Positions 35,583 to 47,734 of a stretch of 64,000 nucleotides of DNA are shown here, one piece after another. Position 1 is the first letter of the stretch. Every line of letters starts with the position of its first letter. The stretch covers positions 3,305,561 through 3,369,560 of the forward strand of contig CM026425.1 of the NCBI GenBank assembly GCA_014871385.1. Direction: 5' to 3'. The notes beneath the pieces are model-generated. The model was given only the letters and a program-made list of their open reading frames with translations, did not search any database and had not been told where the DNA came from. A program made the position numbers and the translations under genes. Origin of the DNA: Ceratodon purpureus (taxonomy: Eukaryota; Streptophyta; Bryopsida; Pseudoditrichales; Ditrichaceae).

Positions 35583-35860
35583 ATTTTTAGTTTTTGTTTA
35601 AGTGTGATGGAATAGTCATTTCATATTTTTACAATTCTTTACCAAGATTTAATTTACACTTGTTTGATTAAGGTATACTTCCATTTATATAGTTAAATAT
35701 CATAAATTAAATTATATATTTCATTACAAAGAGTTTTAAGAAAATAATTATCCAAACATTGTGGAATCTCTAGTATGCCTAAATAATGATTTTGAAGAGA
35801 ATATTGACAATCATAGGGTGAAACTTGTTGTGTTGGTGAAATATGATACTATATCTCCAA
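35583..35860. repeat. Dispersed AT-rich repeat, copy A
   Basis: This matches 49538-49812 in the same orientation over about 275 bp. Shared landmarks include TTTAGTTTTTGTT, TTTGATTAAGGT, ATCATAAATTAAAT, CCTAAATAATGAT, GAGAATAT-GACAAT and GTTGTGTTGG. The identity is moderate and the family is unknown. It is near the right edge of each AT-rich island. Confidence 0.8.
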
Positions 35861-36419
35861 AATTGCGAACCACCCGATTTGCATTAATTAATTAATGGTC
35901 CAGCGCAGGGGTCTGACGTGGCGGCATTTCCTGGCGTGAGGGGCCTGACGTAGAGGGGTGGAGACGTACACTGTAAACCACTAGTATCCCTTTATCAAAT
36001 AATGTGGATCTCAGATACGTAAATGTAGGCGCATGGTAGATATTCTTTGTTTTGTAAGCAGTAACGGGTTTAGGTGGAGGACTCTAGAGTGGTGGTGTCG
36101 ATGGTGTTTATTGTCTCTGTCCTCCAAGGCAGAGACTATGTGGAGACTTCCCCTATCAACTCCATCCGAAAGTCCAATGACCTACCCACAACCCTTTTCA
36201 CATTTTGAAACATGATAGGGTATATTTTGTATCCGTTTTCACACTTAGGGTTGTGGCTCCGATGGGTGGTGACGAGGCAGTTTTCATGTAGTTTGATGAA
36301 CAGTATTAGTATATGATGTACAGACTTCTCATCCACCTTCTCATCCGCCTCTCCGTAAACTCCAACAAAACTCATCCACGCCCTCCCCCACATCCATCTA
36401 AAGTGACCGCGAGCTCGGC
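35861..36419. other. Spacer at the edge of the AT-rich island
   Basis: Composition changes from AT-rich to GC-rich here. No supported gene. Confidence 0.35.
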
Positions 36420-37445
36420 CCAAGCTTGGAGCCCAGTCTGCGTTGCTCCGCAATGTGCATTGCAGACCGTCTCCTCGCGGCGTCGCCCTCCCTCGCCACT
36501 AAGGGCGGGGCAAAAACGGAGGATCGCGGATGCTGCCCCCGCCCTCGCCCTGCCCGTGGCCTCCCCGCTCCACCCCGACCCTCGCCCTTCCACGGCCTGC
36601 CCTGGGCCCTTCCCTCCCCGCCCCTCGCTGTCGGGCTGAGGAGATCCCCCAACGCCCATTTGAGTTGGCTCTCGCCCCCTTTGATAGCCCTTGCTGTTCC
36701 CGAATGTTCCCCACGTTCCCAAGCACCTAAAAAAATAAAAAAATAAACTGAATTCAATTGTACTATCCTGTCCTTGCGCCGTAGCCACAATAGTTCCCTA
36801 CGCCGGAACGACGTCTTAGGGTTGATGACTCCTTTGTCGAATTTTCTCCATCCTCTTTGGGTTTATGACATGTTTTGGTTAGTATTTTGGGAACTAAACC
36901 CTAAACACTAAACCCTAAACTTAAAACCCAAAACATGTTATAAACCCAAAGAGGATGAAGAATATTCGACAAGAGAGTCATCAATCCTAAGACGCCGTTC
37001 CGACGTAGGGAACTACTGCGGCGACGCCGCAGAGACAGGATAATACAATTGAATTCAGTATATTTTTTTATTTTTTTAAGTGCATGATATTTCCATTACA
37101 TGGAAGACGAAGACATGATGATAATGTTATATCCCTTTTTAATTATGACTCAACTTAGACGACTGAGTTTCAAACAATAGGAAACCTCTTTGCAGTAATT
37201 CTAGTACGATTACGTGTCTTAAAAAAAAAATTAAAAAAAAAATTAAAAAAAAATAAAAAAAAAAAAAAAAATAAAATAGGGAGGGAGTCGGGCCCATAAG
37301 AGCGGGGAGCGAGCCGGGCTGGCTGCAGGGACGGGCCCGCGGGGCGGGGCTGATGCGGTCAGGGCGAGGGCGGGGGCAGCATCCGCGCTACCCCGTTTCT
37401 GCCCCGCCCTTAGTGGCGAGGGTCGCCCTCCCGATTGCAGACCTT
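36420..37445. repeat. Nested inverted repeats around a telomere-like core
   Basis: Outer GC-rich arms, about 36430-36600 and 37330-37445, are inverted copies (CGCCACTAAGGGCGGGGC and GCAGCATCCGCG landmarks). Inner arms of about 160 bp, about 36725-36885 and 36920-37078, are inverted copies with landmarks ACTGAATTCAATTGTA, GACGTCTTAGG or near, and CATCCTCTTTGGGTTTAT. The core at 36893-36925 is AAACCCTAAACACTAAACCCTAAAC, degenerate plant telomere repeats. The right side also has long A-runs (37220-37280). Open frames on both strands are GC-driven Pro/Arg/Gly-rich artefacts. Confidence 0.85.
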
Positions 37446-38772
37446 GCTCCTCCCCGACCATCGCCCCCGCTCGCCTCGCGCCTCTGGTACGGCCTCAGAT
37501 CCGCCGCTCGCCTCGCGCCTCTGGTCCGGTGCTGGTGGAGGTTTCCTAGTTGCGGTGTGGTGGCGGTTGTTCTGGTTCTGTTTTCTGCGGGGTAGGGTTT
37601 TGGCTAGTTTTGGAGATCTAGATGTGGACTTTGGTGTGGTTCGGGGTTAGGTGCTCGATATTATCCCCTTCATCTTCTTTTTCATTCTCTCTCCAACACA
37701 AAGGTAACACTACAGAATGTGAATTGTGTCAACTTAGGGATGTCAAGATGTGGTGCAATTTGTGCACAGTTTGAGATTGCACTTGTTTCCTCAGACATGT
37801 TGTTCGTTGCACATTCTTCGCATCACCGCATCGCCATCGCCATCGCCACCTCCGGCACGACGCCACTTCTTCGATCGTTCTCAACCCCCATCTCCGGTAC
37901 GCCATACCCATATGCAACTTAGTTGTTCGTCTCTAGATTTTCTGGATTTTTCATCTAGGGTTCCCTCCAGCTTGGTAATTGAATCTCAGCTCAGCTCTAG
38001 AGTTCTAAGTTCGTGGATTGATTACTGTAGAGAGTGGTAGCAAGTGAAGTAGATTAGGTTTCAAAGGGCAGCTGGTTTCTAGGGTTGTGTTGGGAGTCTT
38101 CTGTTCTCTTAGAGGTGGGTTTGCTAATTGGTGATTCGTGATTAGGGTTCATGCGTGTGGTGAGTGAATTAGGTTGAGATGGTGATGATACTGCTTTTTA
38201 TTTCTGGTGTGTTTTGTAGAGGATTAGTGGGGTTTTTGTTTTGGTTCGTGAGTAGGTTCTTGTGACGAATACTTGACATTGATGAGTAAGGTTGGATTAG
38301 TATGCTAGATTAACTTATCAGGTTGCATCTAATGTTGGCAATCATCTTCTGGGAAGTCATTGATTCACGCACATAAGCTCCTTTCTTTGCTGGAAATGTT
38401 AATGTATTGCCTAGAAATTCAGGTTAATTTATTCGGCGTTGTGTTGTTTATCATCACCTGTTGCATGGCATTGCTGGAGTAGCTCAAGTACATGTGTTAT
38501 ATTAAGATGTAAATTCTCTTTGCAGCTAGAAGTTTCTGAATGGAGTTTGTGGGTTGTGTTGCTGAGCTTGGGTACGTGCTTTAACCCTAAACCCTGAAGC
38601 ACAGCGAATGTGCATTGTGCAGTTCAGCTTTTCTCTCGAGGTTTATTGGGCAATGTTGTGAGATGAGGTTTATGATAGTTGATATGCAGAAGAGGATCAG
38701 GAAGGTGTATTGTGTTGTAATTAGCTGTGCATTTTTGCAGATTTGAACTATGGTAATGATATATGTAAACGT
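37446..38772. other. Spacer with leader-like sequence, no assigned gene
   Basis: CGCTCGCCTCGCGCCTCTGGT is duplicated at about 37468-37530. Downstream text has leader-like and intron-like features (TAGGGTTTT, GTACGCC after CATCTCCG at 37895), but no exon chain with a domain could be built. It may be the 5' part of an unrecognised transcript. Confidence 0.35.
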
Positions 38773-38866
38773 CCCTCCTCCTCTCGACCAAGTTTGGGAC
38801 AGTGGACAGACCCTCCTCCTCTCGACCAAGTTTGGGACAGTGGACAGACCCTCCTCCTCTCGACTT
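38773..38866. repeat. 38-bp tandem repeat upstream of the first TNL gene
   Basis: CCCTCCTCCTCTCGACC starts at 38773 and 38811 with identical continuation (AAGTTTGGGACAGTGGACAGA); a third partial copy starts at 38849. It lies about 180 bp upstream of the duplicated TNL block and is absent upstream of the second copy. Confidence 0.9.
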
Positions 38867-39042
38867 CGGCCATAGTGGGAAGCGGCCCTTCGTACAGATC
38901 ATGTGCGTGCTGATCTGCGCGTGCACAGCCTACTGTACAGTTCTTGGCACCACAATAAACTTAGTCCAAGCTCAAGTTTTGCAGCACTCGGATCGCGGCA
39001 AGTCTGGTAGATCAGCGGGATAGCTCTAGAAGAATGAGCGAC

Positions 39043-42000
39043 AGACCTTGCTTCCGGGGCTGTCTGAGCCCTAATACCGACAAGGGTATTCGGTGGGTCT
39101 TCGATCGTCAGACTCATTTGAGGTTCTTCAAATCGAGGTCGTGTTTACGGGTATGTGTTTCCACTTTCTGCATCCTCTTCTATTGTGGAACTTGGCTGGG
39201 GAGATTTGGCAATATATTGGCAATTTCTTATTCCAATGGCAGTTTAGGGGGTTTGGTCTAGCAAATAGCATCTACATGTTGTGTTTTTAAGGATTCTTAA
39301 CCTCGCTTCGGCAGTTGTAAGACTGCGGCCATAGTGATGAATTTCCCCATTTGGAAAGAAGTTGACAGAAAGAGACGAAATTCGAGAGGAACCGCGGGAG
39401 TGTTCGCCGACCTCCTAATATGGTGCTATAGGAGCATACTAGGCATAACGAAGGCGTCTTTGAGTGTTGAAGCCCCAAGTTTGTGTGTTGAGTTGGCTTG
39501 GGGTATGCCCTCGATGGTTAGACATTCAGTTCGATGCCAAAGCACGGCAGTTTTTAGTATTTTCTTGCGACGTTGTCTAGATCGTTAGGATTCGCATTCG
39601 GCACTGTACTTATATGGTCATGATTGCTGCTGTGCGAGAGTGCTTGATTCTATCTCTTCGCGCGCATAACTGCATCGAAGACAATAGATTTTTGGTCATG
39701 TACTGCGCCATATCCTGTCTAGTTCTATCCATGACTGCTCATGCATTCTTGGATTGACATTTGTATTGGATTCTGTTTGTCGTGTTGTATTTCCTCTGAA
39801 ATTGTGCAATTGTGCTTCACTGAGGCGGGTGTGAGTGGGTCAGGTTTTGATGCTCTGCTGGATAAGCAGTTCCTCTCGCCAAATAGATGATTCAAAATTT
39901 CACACCAGAGATTGCTGGAGGTTGATAATAGATAGTCGAAACAGAGATTAATGATCAGATATACATCTGAAATCTGTGGCACTCCATATAGTATTAGCAT
40001 TTTCTTCGTTTACGGTGGCATTTCAAGATTCATGTGATGCCACTACATCATGTAGCAATATAAAGATGAGCACCTTCTTTGGCCATGGATTTGGAATGTT
40101 ATCTGACGACGACTGTGCACCTTGCGCTTATTGAACTTCTGCTTCAAGAAGCAATTGTTTACCTTGAATTGAATTCAGTGTGCAGATCTTGTTGGGGATT
40201 TTACAGTGACTGCCAAGAAAGGTGCGAGTTCGATATGACAAGGAAAAGGAAACGCTCTGGGGTCGAATCTTCGGACGAGGAGGCTCGGGATCCGCCGGAC
40301 CCCACAAGTTCAGATTCTAAAGGCGCCGACCCATTGAAGGTCGATTGTGATGCGTACAGGTGAGGTGTTCGATTATCATTGTACCAACGAAGGCAGGATG
40401 AGTATGCAATTTTGAAAAGTACCGTGCCAGATTCTACTGAATCTGGGGACATGTGTACTGCCACTTCCTTACATGTTACATGTTGATCTAGACCTCAATT
40501 TTGACAGATGCAACTCATGCCAAATACGTCCCAGCACGAGAGCCATAGAGATGATGAAAGTTGGAGAGAATATCTGGTGGCGGCATATGTGACAGTAGTG
40601 AGATATTCTACACCTCGATTGTCGTTTGTCTGTGGAACTGCTCACTGAGTACTATGTGACCGATGTCTCTCGCAGTGGTCCTAAGTTGATTTTTCTAAGT
40701 CACAGCGGGAAACAGAAAGGCTTCACGGAGCTCCTGTGCCAGGAACTGGTAGGCTGGTATCACACTCCATTCTTCGACGTACGTAATGATAGTATTCCGA
40801 GCGGGACGAGGTTTGCGGAGTGCATCTTCAGTGCTGCCAGTCGATGTGGCGTGGCAATATTGATTCTGTCCGAAGACTTCTTTACAAACTCAAAGTGGCC
40901 TATGCTGGAGTTGGCGGCTTTCGTGGAAGCACAGGACAAATCTCGAGAAATGGGCCTTCCGGAGCGCCCCTTTATCCTCCCGGTGTACTATCAGTTGACA
41001 TCGAAAGACTGTGAAGTAAATTCACCAAGACGGTCAAAGTGGCTATCTACATGGAAAGAGTGGGAAAAGCTGCCTGCAGAGATGGGCGTTCCGCCGATTA
41101 ATGTGCACAAGTGGGAGCTTGCTTTGGAGGTGCTCGGCAGTTCAAGTGGGATCGAATATAATGAATCATTACGCGAAGCTGGGTTGATAGTTAAGGTTGT
41201 GCAGGCTGTCCGCCATCTGCTTCCACCTCCGACTTTTGGCAGTGATGCAAGCATACAAGGGAAGCGACGCATATGCAAGGTGGGGATACTTCCAGCTAAC
41301 TCTGATCACTAATTTTATAGAAACCTGTATTTTGTGCTCCTCAGAAAACACCGGGAATCTGATGCTCTTTGAAAAGCCTTGCTTTCTTCCGACATATATA
41401 CTGACGATGTGGACTAATACGGACGCTCATTTCTATGGAGGGTTGACATATTTGACTTGATGGGCTGCAGACTATAATGGAAAAGATTTCACAGCTCAAA
41501 TCGCCACGGAAAGGTGCGCGTGTGGTGGGTGTGTACGGCATGGGAGGAATGGGAAAGACAACCATCTGCAAAGAGCTTCGCTGCTGGTATTACCATGAGT
41601 TTGAAGGAAGAGTTTGTCATGCGGAACTCGGAAGCGAGAGTAAAATTGATTTGCAGCGACATGTTGTGCGGAAGTTAGCAAACGTAAATCATAACTTACT
41701 GTCGGAACTCGACGACTTGATGGTACATGTGACTCGAATTCGAACCACATATCTTTGTGATGGTTGTATGTGTGTGATGCCCATGTATTTACGAGCCGTC
41801 AATTGTGAGCTTGAAGCGGTCCTTCTCATTCAACCTTCCATGATTATTTCCTTTGAGTGCAACTGTGCAGTCTTCCGTGGAGGTCTAATATGTGTACTGA
41901 TGCATGTTGATGAACAGAGCCTATTTTGATTTTATGGTTGTGCAGTGGTGGATGGCTCTTCAGGAAATATGCTGAATTTGACCATGCATTCTGCATTTGA

Positions 42001-43716
42001 TTCGTCTATTGAAGAAACTGCACGAATTAACTGTCAAGTATTGGGATGCTGTCAGGTTACCGAACACCTTCAGCATCGCATGGCCGGAGAGAAAGTGTTC
42101 CTAGCTTTGGACAACGTGTGGCAAGAGTCGATCGATGAAGCCATGGTTTATGTTGGAGCAAGTTACGGCGACGACAGCATTGTGCTGGTGACTGCGCGTT
42201 CTATCGACATATTGAAATCACTACAAATCAACGAAAGTGACTGCCTAGAAATGCCCGAGCTAGAGGAGGAAGATGCAAGGCAGTTGTTCCTTTCCAATGC
42301 TGCTCCCGGGATTCAACTGTCCCGATTGCAGAGCGACATTGAGATTGGTGGGATCATAGAATCTTGTATCAAGGAATGCCACTTTTCGAAAGTTGGAGGT
42401 AAGGGTGAGTGTTATCACCCTTTAGCACTGAAGGTTTTGGGCTCGCAATTGCAGTTAGGTGGATCGGTGAAGAACTGGGTGGAGAGTCTAAAGGATGGCA
42501 GCCATTTTTATCATCCTGATCGCTCTACAGAGGACGTTCTCTTTACGGTTCTGGGCCGAGGTTATTACCCAGGGGAGAGGTTTACAAGCAAGAAGGATCA
42601 GTTTCTTTTCTATGATGTGGCACTTTTCGAGGATGTGGTGTTTTTCAGTCCTGCTTCGAGATGTATTGAATCAGTGACTCGTTTCGAATGGTTACGCATG
42701 CTCTATGATACGTCTATGGCCACGATCATGAGGCGGGTGAGTGAGCATTCTCAACCCTTGTGAATTCTGTAGTGCTTTAGAATCCTTCTGAGTAAGCTTG
42801 GTTCTTTACTATGCTTTAATTGGACACCATCCATGTTGTGGTTTGCACAGTTTGTATGCTCGTCCCTGCAGGTCTAATTGTACATTCAGTTGGATTACTC
42901 TAGAGTATTTGAAACCATCAAACCTTTTGTGGGTTGATGGTGCGACATGCAAATGGTAGGATACTTGGTCGGTACAGTGGCTGGCAGTGCCTGGCTATGG
43001 GTCACATTCTGAGGTGGTCTTGGTGGGATTGTTGCAGTTGCAAGTGCTGAAAGCGAGGGCGGTGCTTGAGTTTGGTGCAGGACGTGTTTTTGTACATTAC
43101 CTGTATCGAGAGTTTGCCAGATTTGAGGCAAACGAAGGTAAATTGGGGAAACGAGGAGTGATGTGGCATGAAAGTCAGAGAGCTTTTAAATGGGACTTTG
43201 AGAAGACGCCTTCGGGCGGGCCTGATGGTTGTTGGTCTAAATTGAAAAGACTCGGCGTTGTTCTCAGAGATGGGAAGTCCTTCAACGTAGAAGGAGTAAA
43301 GTGGCAGAATTTTGCCAACGTCGTTGTACTCGTTTTGCGTTCGATAGAGAGGAATCAGGAGCTGCATCTCGAAGGTCTACGATGCTTGAGAAGTCTTACG
43401 CTTGTGGGATCCGTCATCAGAGTGATTGGACTTGGGGAGCTGCGGAATCTTAGATGGCTTGATTTGGATGGTATATGTTGTGGCCATCATGAATTTGGTC
43501 ACTTGACAGAGCTCAAGGTGTTGCGGGTGATTACAGAGTGCGATTGTGTGAGTAGGGCTTCGCCACCTTTAGAACTTGCGAACCTCGACAAGTGTAGCAA
43601 GCTACTTGAGCTTGTGGTGGAGAGTGCGTGTTTGAAGGCTTTGCCAGACCTGAGCGGGATGATTGCTTTGAGAAGGGCAATCTTTAAGTGCCCAAACGCG
43701 ACAGAGGGGCCAGTTT
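39043..43716 (+). repeat. Segmental duplication, copy 1 (TNL gene block)
   Basis: Sequence from 39043 onward matches 59315 onward at an offset of 20272, changing to 20287 after the first part of the TIR exon and to about 20275-20284 later. From 39043 to about 40675 I noticed only one difference, near 39322. Exon segments are patchily diverged. Sequence upstream of 39043 is only loosely similar to that upstream of 59315, so the breakpoint lies at the start of the probable leader. Confidence 0.95.
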
Positions 43717-43784
43717 TGGGCTCAGGGATGTGTTGCATTGCAGAAGCTGCACTTGGTGAATGGCACATCACTCGAAGGAATTGA
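40235..43784 (+). CDS. TIR-NBS-LRR immune receptor, copy 1, LRR end probably broken
   Basis: Five coding exons join in phase to 822 residues: 40235-40359, 40676-41279, 41471-41722, 42056-42736 and 42978-43784. A leader exon probably runs 39043-39148 (donor GTATGTG), and the first coding exon starts after TTTTACAG at 40206. Exon 1 is basic (RKRKRS). The TIR domain (about 43-185) has LIFLSHSG, FFDVRNDSIP, and LILSEDFFTNSKWPMLEL, whose Glu sits where TIR NADases keep their catalytic residue. NB-ARC follows: P-loop GMGGMGKTT (about 266), kinase-2 VFLALDNVW (about 343), IVLVTARS, and HPLALKVLG in place of GLPLA (about 448). The MHD-equivalent reads VHYLYREFA, where copy 2 has VHD. LRR-like sequence begins LRCLRSLTLVG. 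The frame ends early and LRR-like sequence continues in other frames downstream. TNLs are cytosolic or nuclear immune receptors. Confidence 0.85.
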
Positions 43785-44405
43785 GTCGTTTTCCATACGA
43801 TAAAGCAGTGAAACCGCGCCATTTTGATCGAAAGCAGGCAATTCGGTCCCAACAGACAAATATGCGGGCCCCTCTTCTTTGCGATGATTGGTTGTGTACT
43901 CACTCATCCGCGTTCTCAGGAATGAGAAACGACGGGTGTGCTACTAGTGCATCTCTATGTTGTCTTCCTTTCCTGGGCGAAGCGGCATCGTTGCAAGTTT
44001 TGAAGGTCGTTAACCCCCTCGATCGGACATCAGGTCGAGCAGTTTCCTGAGATTCGCAAGCTGTCACAGCTGCTAGAGTTGGGTGGGTTGGTGGCATTGG
44101 AAGTACTTGGGATCCATAGTTTACCGCAGCTGCGGCAGTTGGCGGAGATGTCCATGTTGACGAAGCTGCGAAGGCTTGTGTTAAGTGATATTGCTGAGCA
44201 TTTGTCGGAGCCAGGGTGGGTTGGTTTGCTACCATCGCAACTACGGTACGCAACAAATTCAGGTGACTTTTCATATGGCATCGATGTATATTCAGTGGAA
44301 CCCGTATTTACATCCGATCATGGTGAAAGTGACGATTTATCATTTATAGATCTTGGGGAGTCACCTGAGGGCAAGGAAAGTGCCATCCTGGGAGGAACGG
44401 AATAA
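43785..44405 (+). pseudogene. Downstream LRR remnant of TNL copy 1
   Basis: After the stop at 43784, another frame reads LQKLHLVNGTSLEGIESF, and from about 44031 a third reads QFPEIRKLSQLLELGG, ALEVLGIHSLPQLRQLAEM, LTKLRRLVLSDIAEHL and ends near 44405. These are leucine-rich repeats of the same kind as the upstream exon. Stops separate them, so the 3' end of this gene appears decayed, unless an unrecognised intron bridges them. Copy 2 is cut by the window edge before this point and cannot be compared. Confidence 0.6.
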
Positions 44406-44657
44406 CCACGAGGAGTGCCTTCCTGAGGTGGTAGGAGTCTCTGAGGAGGGTTGTCATATTCCTGACGTACGAGGACTCGGATTAAGCACGAGGAGTATTG
44501 ATTTTTCCACGAGGAAAGGCACTTTGACAGCCGAGAGTCGATGTCATCTTGATTGCCGATAATAGAATTTTCGTCGATGGCACCTTAAAACATGAACTCC
44601 GATTCTAGTTCATGTCATCTTGAAATTTGAAACATTCATACAGATTTTTCTTACATA
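44406..44657. other. 3' flank of TNL copy 1
   Basis: ACGAGGAGT recurs at 44409, 44488 (as ACGAGGAGT) and nearby, and TCATGTCATCTTGA is repeated at about 44540 and 44610. No gene. Confidence 0.35.
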
Positions 44658-45853
44658 ACCCCTAAAGGCCTTTGAGACCCGATTTGGGTCGCAGCACTTC
44701 GAGGCAGGCTATTCAAGGTTTCAGAATTTATTTATTTTATTAAAATTTTACTGCATGTAGCTATCAACAATAGTTTTCCAATGGAGCAAATTTCAAAGCA
44801 TTTGGAGTTACGATGCAAAAGTGTGAATTTTAAAAGAATCTGCCATAAATCTGGGCTGCCAATGACCAATGGAGATCTCCCATTTTTTGCCCAAGTTGCC
44901 GACAGTTAATAGGGCAGAGAGTGACAAGACAAATTTTAAAGAGCGGCACTTGCAAAACAATGATCCCAATATTTTTCATCCATATACATTTATGAATGTC
45001 ACATATGTGAAGATTTAATATATGAAGATCTAATGTTAAATCTTCATCTAACTAATCATTTCCAATCTAAAGAGGTTGCTGATTGGTTTCATCCAATTGA
45101 CAATTATCATTCAAAGCTTAGTTTTCATCCAAAATCCGATTTTCATCCATATACATTATTTAATCTCATCGCCATTTCTTATCCAAATTTAATAAATCTC
45201 ATCTAGTATCTATGATGTGACAGTGGGTCCATCCACATGACCCCCTCTTATCAAAACTGCCTTTTGAAATACCAGGGGAATATACAATCTACACTTCAAA
45301 AATATTTTGAAATTTGAGATCTATTTTGATTGCATTCAAATTTTTTGTGGTTCTTTTTTTCATTGATGTCAACATATCCACCGTTCGAATTTCCAATTGG
45401 ACATTTTAAGCCTACTCTTTAAGTAGTTTTAATTTTGGAGAATGTTAGGCAATTTCAGCACACCCCCTTTCACAAAATCAAGTATTTTTCGCCTTTCCAA
45501 GCTCGTATGAGGCTCAAATTTTGTGAGCTTATACCTAACTTCCATACCTAAAGGAATTGATGATCTTCCATGAATCAAATGTGTTTGCAAAGTATAAGTT
45601 TTGGGCATCAAAACTTAGGTATACTCACGGGGTAATGTCAAAAAACTTTTACAGTGACTTCAAGCGTTATTATTGTGCAATCAGTAGGTGAATTGTCCTT
45701 GAAATTGGCGCAAATCTTTTTGAATAAGTTAATTACAAGATCTTACATTTAAATATTCAGTTTGATATCTAAATTTAGAAAAAATCAGTTTCTATCAGTA
45801 AGGGTATGATTTTAGCAGTTTTGACTTCAGAAACACCAAAGGCCTTTAGGGGT
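44658..45853. mobile_element. TA-flanked inverted-repeat element, copy 2 (1196 bp)
   Basis: The ends are ACCCCTAAAGGCCTTTG and its inverted copy AAAGGCCTTTAGGGGT, with TA on both sides (44656-44657 and 45854-45855). Internal blocks CCACCGTTCGAATTTCC, AATTTCAGCACACCCCCT and CAAGATCTTACATTTAAAT correspond to those in copies 1 and 3. The left flank is ATAA and the right TTAA, so TA is the only flank consistent across all copies. Non-coding. Confidence 0.85.
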
Positions 45854-47734
45854 TAAAGAAAATCACTTTGACATTTTTTAAGTTTCTTTTTTCATGTAAG
45901 ATAATGATCTTTATATTGATATATTGGATCAAAGTTTGATGATAATTTTAGTATATCGTCATCAAACTTTGCAATGTGTGTTGGCAATGTTTTAGACCTC
46001 CTTCAGTTACTTTTTTTTTAATAGTCCATATTCGTTTTGTGGGTCTTAAATCGTATATGAAAGTAACCAGACTGTTGTTTCTAATATTCATAACTGAATC
46101 CAAATATAATGTTGCAAAATTGCATTTTACTGAAAATCAATGAATGGTTACATTGTGCTCCAGGTTTCCAATTAAGCTTTATCTTCACTTCAAATACTAT
46201 CGTCTTCCATTCTTTTTCTAAAAAAAATCTTTAAAAGTAGTTACATGTTTTCAGTCAGACTAACTTAATTTCAAATCTTCTCATTCATGACGAAACATCA
46301 TTTCACTTTATTTTTCACTAAGCACGACAGATGGCAGTTTTTAAGTAAAAGTTTTGTAATGCAGTATTACAACTTAATAGGTTTTATAAATTTTTCCATA
46401 TTTATTTAATTTATGATGAAAATGAAGATTACATTCAGTCAAATCAGCTTCTTTTCTACATTTTTTTAAAAATGTTGGTTATCTCTTTGATTAATTTAAA
46501 ATAAATTTTAAATTTTAACATACAATTGGATTGTTGAATATTTTTTTTGAAACTTTTGATTTGATGTTATAGAGAAAGACAATTCTTAATTTGCAATGCT
46601 TGTCTTTCGAAGAGAACTGAAAAAATTAAGTTTAGTATACAATTATGTACCTTATATTCTCAATTCATTTTTGGAAACTAGACTTGGTCTCCTTTAGCAC
46701 AGATTGCTTCCAACAAGTGCAAGATTTTTTCTGTTGAATAACTATCTGTTTTTCCATTTAATCATTCCACATGAAATCTATAATATAAACTTAGTTTACG
46801 TATCTTTCCAAAACATATAACCTCTTGTTTGTCCATTGAATTATTCCAAATGAAATCTTTAATGTAAATTTAATTTATATATCTTTTCAAAACACATAAC
46901 CTCTTGTAATCCTTAAAGGATTGTTTAAATGTCATTTGAGATTCTTTAATAATGTTTTATGTACTTAATGACACAATTTGCAATATATATGTTTATACAT
47001 GTCATTACACGTTGCATTTAAAAATTTCTTTTATAAACTTTGTAGATCTTCAAAATAAACCAATCAAAAATTGAATTTTCCATTTCAGTTTTTAAAAGCA
47101 ATAAGTTACTAAAAAATACCTATAGTGGTTCAAAATTAAGAGTATAAGAAAATACTCAATACTCATTTTTTTGTCTTTATAAAATTTTAATTTTAATTCT
47201 TCAATATTCAAAATATGTTTCTTTCAAGGTTGCTATTGTATTACAATTGGGTATATTCTATATTAAGAGTTAATCTTATAATTTCAAACAGAGAACCTTT
47301 TTTTTTTTTTTTTAATCTCTATTGCTATTTTCTATATATTTTCAGATCATAGTTATAATTTGGATAAGTGAATTCATTATAATCATTTTAAGCAATTGCA
47401 CAAATTTTCTATTATTTATTGGATTGGGAATAATTTTAGTAATACTTTTGATAGTTGGAAGAAGATTCTGATAAAGCTTAGCATTCAAATTTTAAGCATT
47501 ATATAAATTAGGTTCAAAATAATAAAAAAATTAAATAAAGATGTTGAAAATAATTTTGTATATGTTTTATTATAATTAGAAAATAAGGTGGTCTATCATG
47601 CCACTATAAACTACTATTGCCTACAACGTCAATCCATGATAATTTCTAAAAGTATACATGTATAAAATTTAAAAATCAAACTAAAATTAAACCTAAAATA
47701 AATTAAACATTAAATAAAATTAAAATTACCGGTA
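45854..47734. other. AT-rich island without genes; one 79-bp tandem duplication
   Basis: No conserved frame is seen on either strand. A diverged two-copy tandem repeat with 79-bp period lies at about 46754-46911 (landmarks ATTCCA-ATGAAATCT and AACCTCTTGT). A T-run lies at about 47300-47314. Confidence 0.55.

Noticed and set aside
36372-36790. Pro/Arg/Gly-rich open frames at 36.4-36.8 kb and 37.2-37.6 kb on both strands
   Set aside because: GC-rich inverted repeats create them; composition is extreme and all frames are open at once.
41945-42055. Open sequence directly before exon 4 of TNL copy 1 as coding
   Set aside because: Starting the exon after the AG at 41945 breaks phase with exon 3, while the AG at 42055 restores phase and gives normal NB-ARC spacing; the same holds in copy 2.
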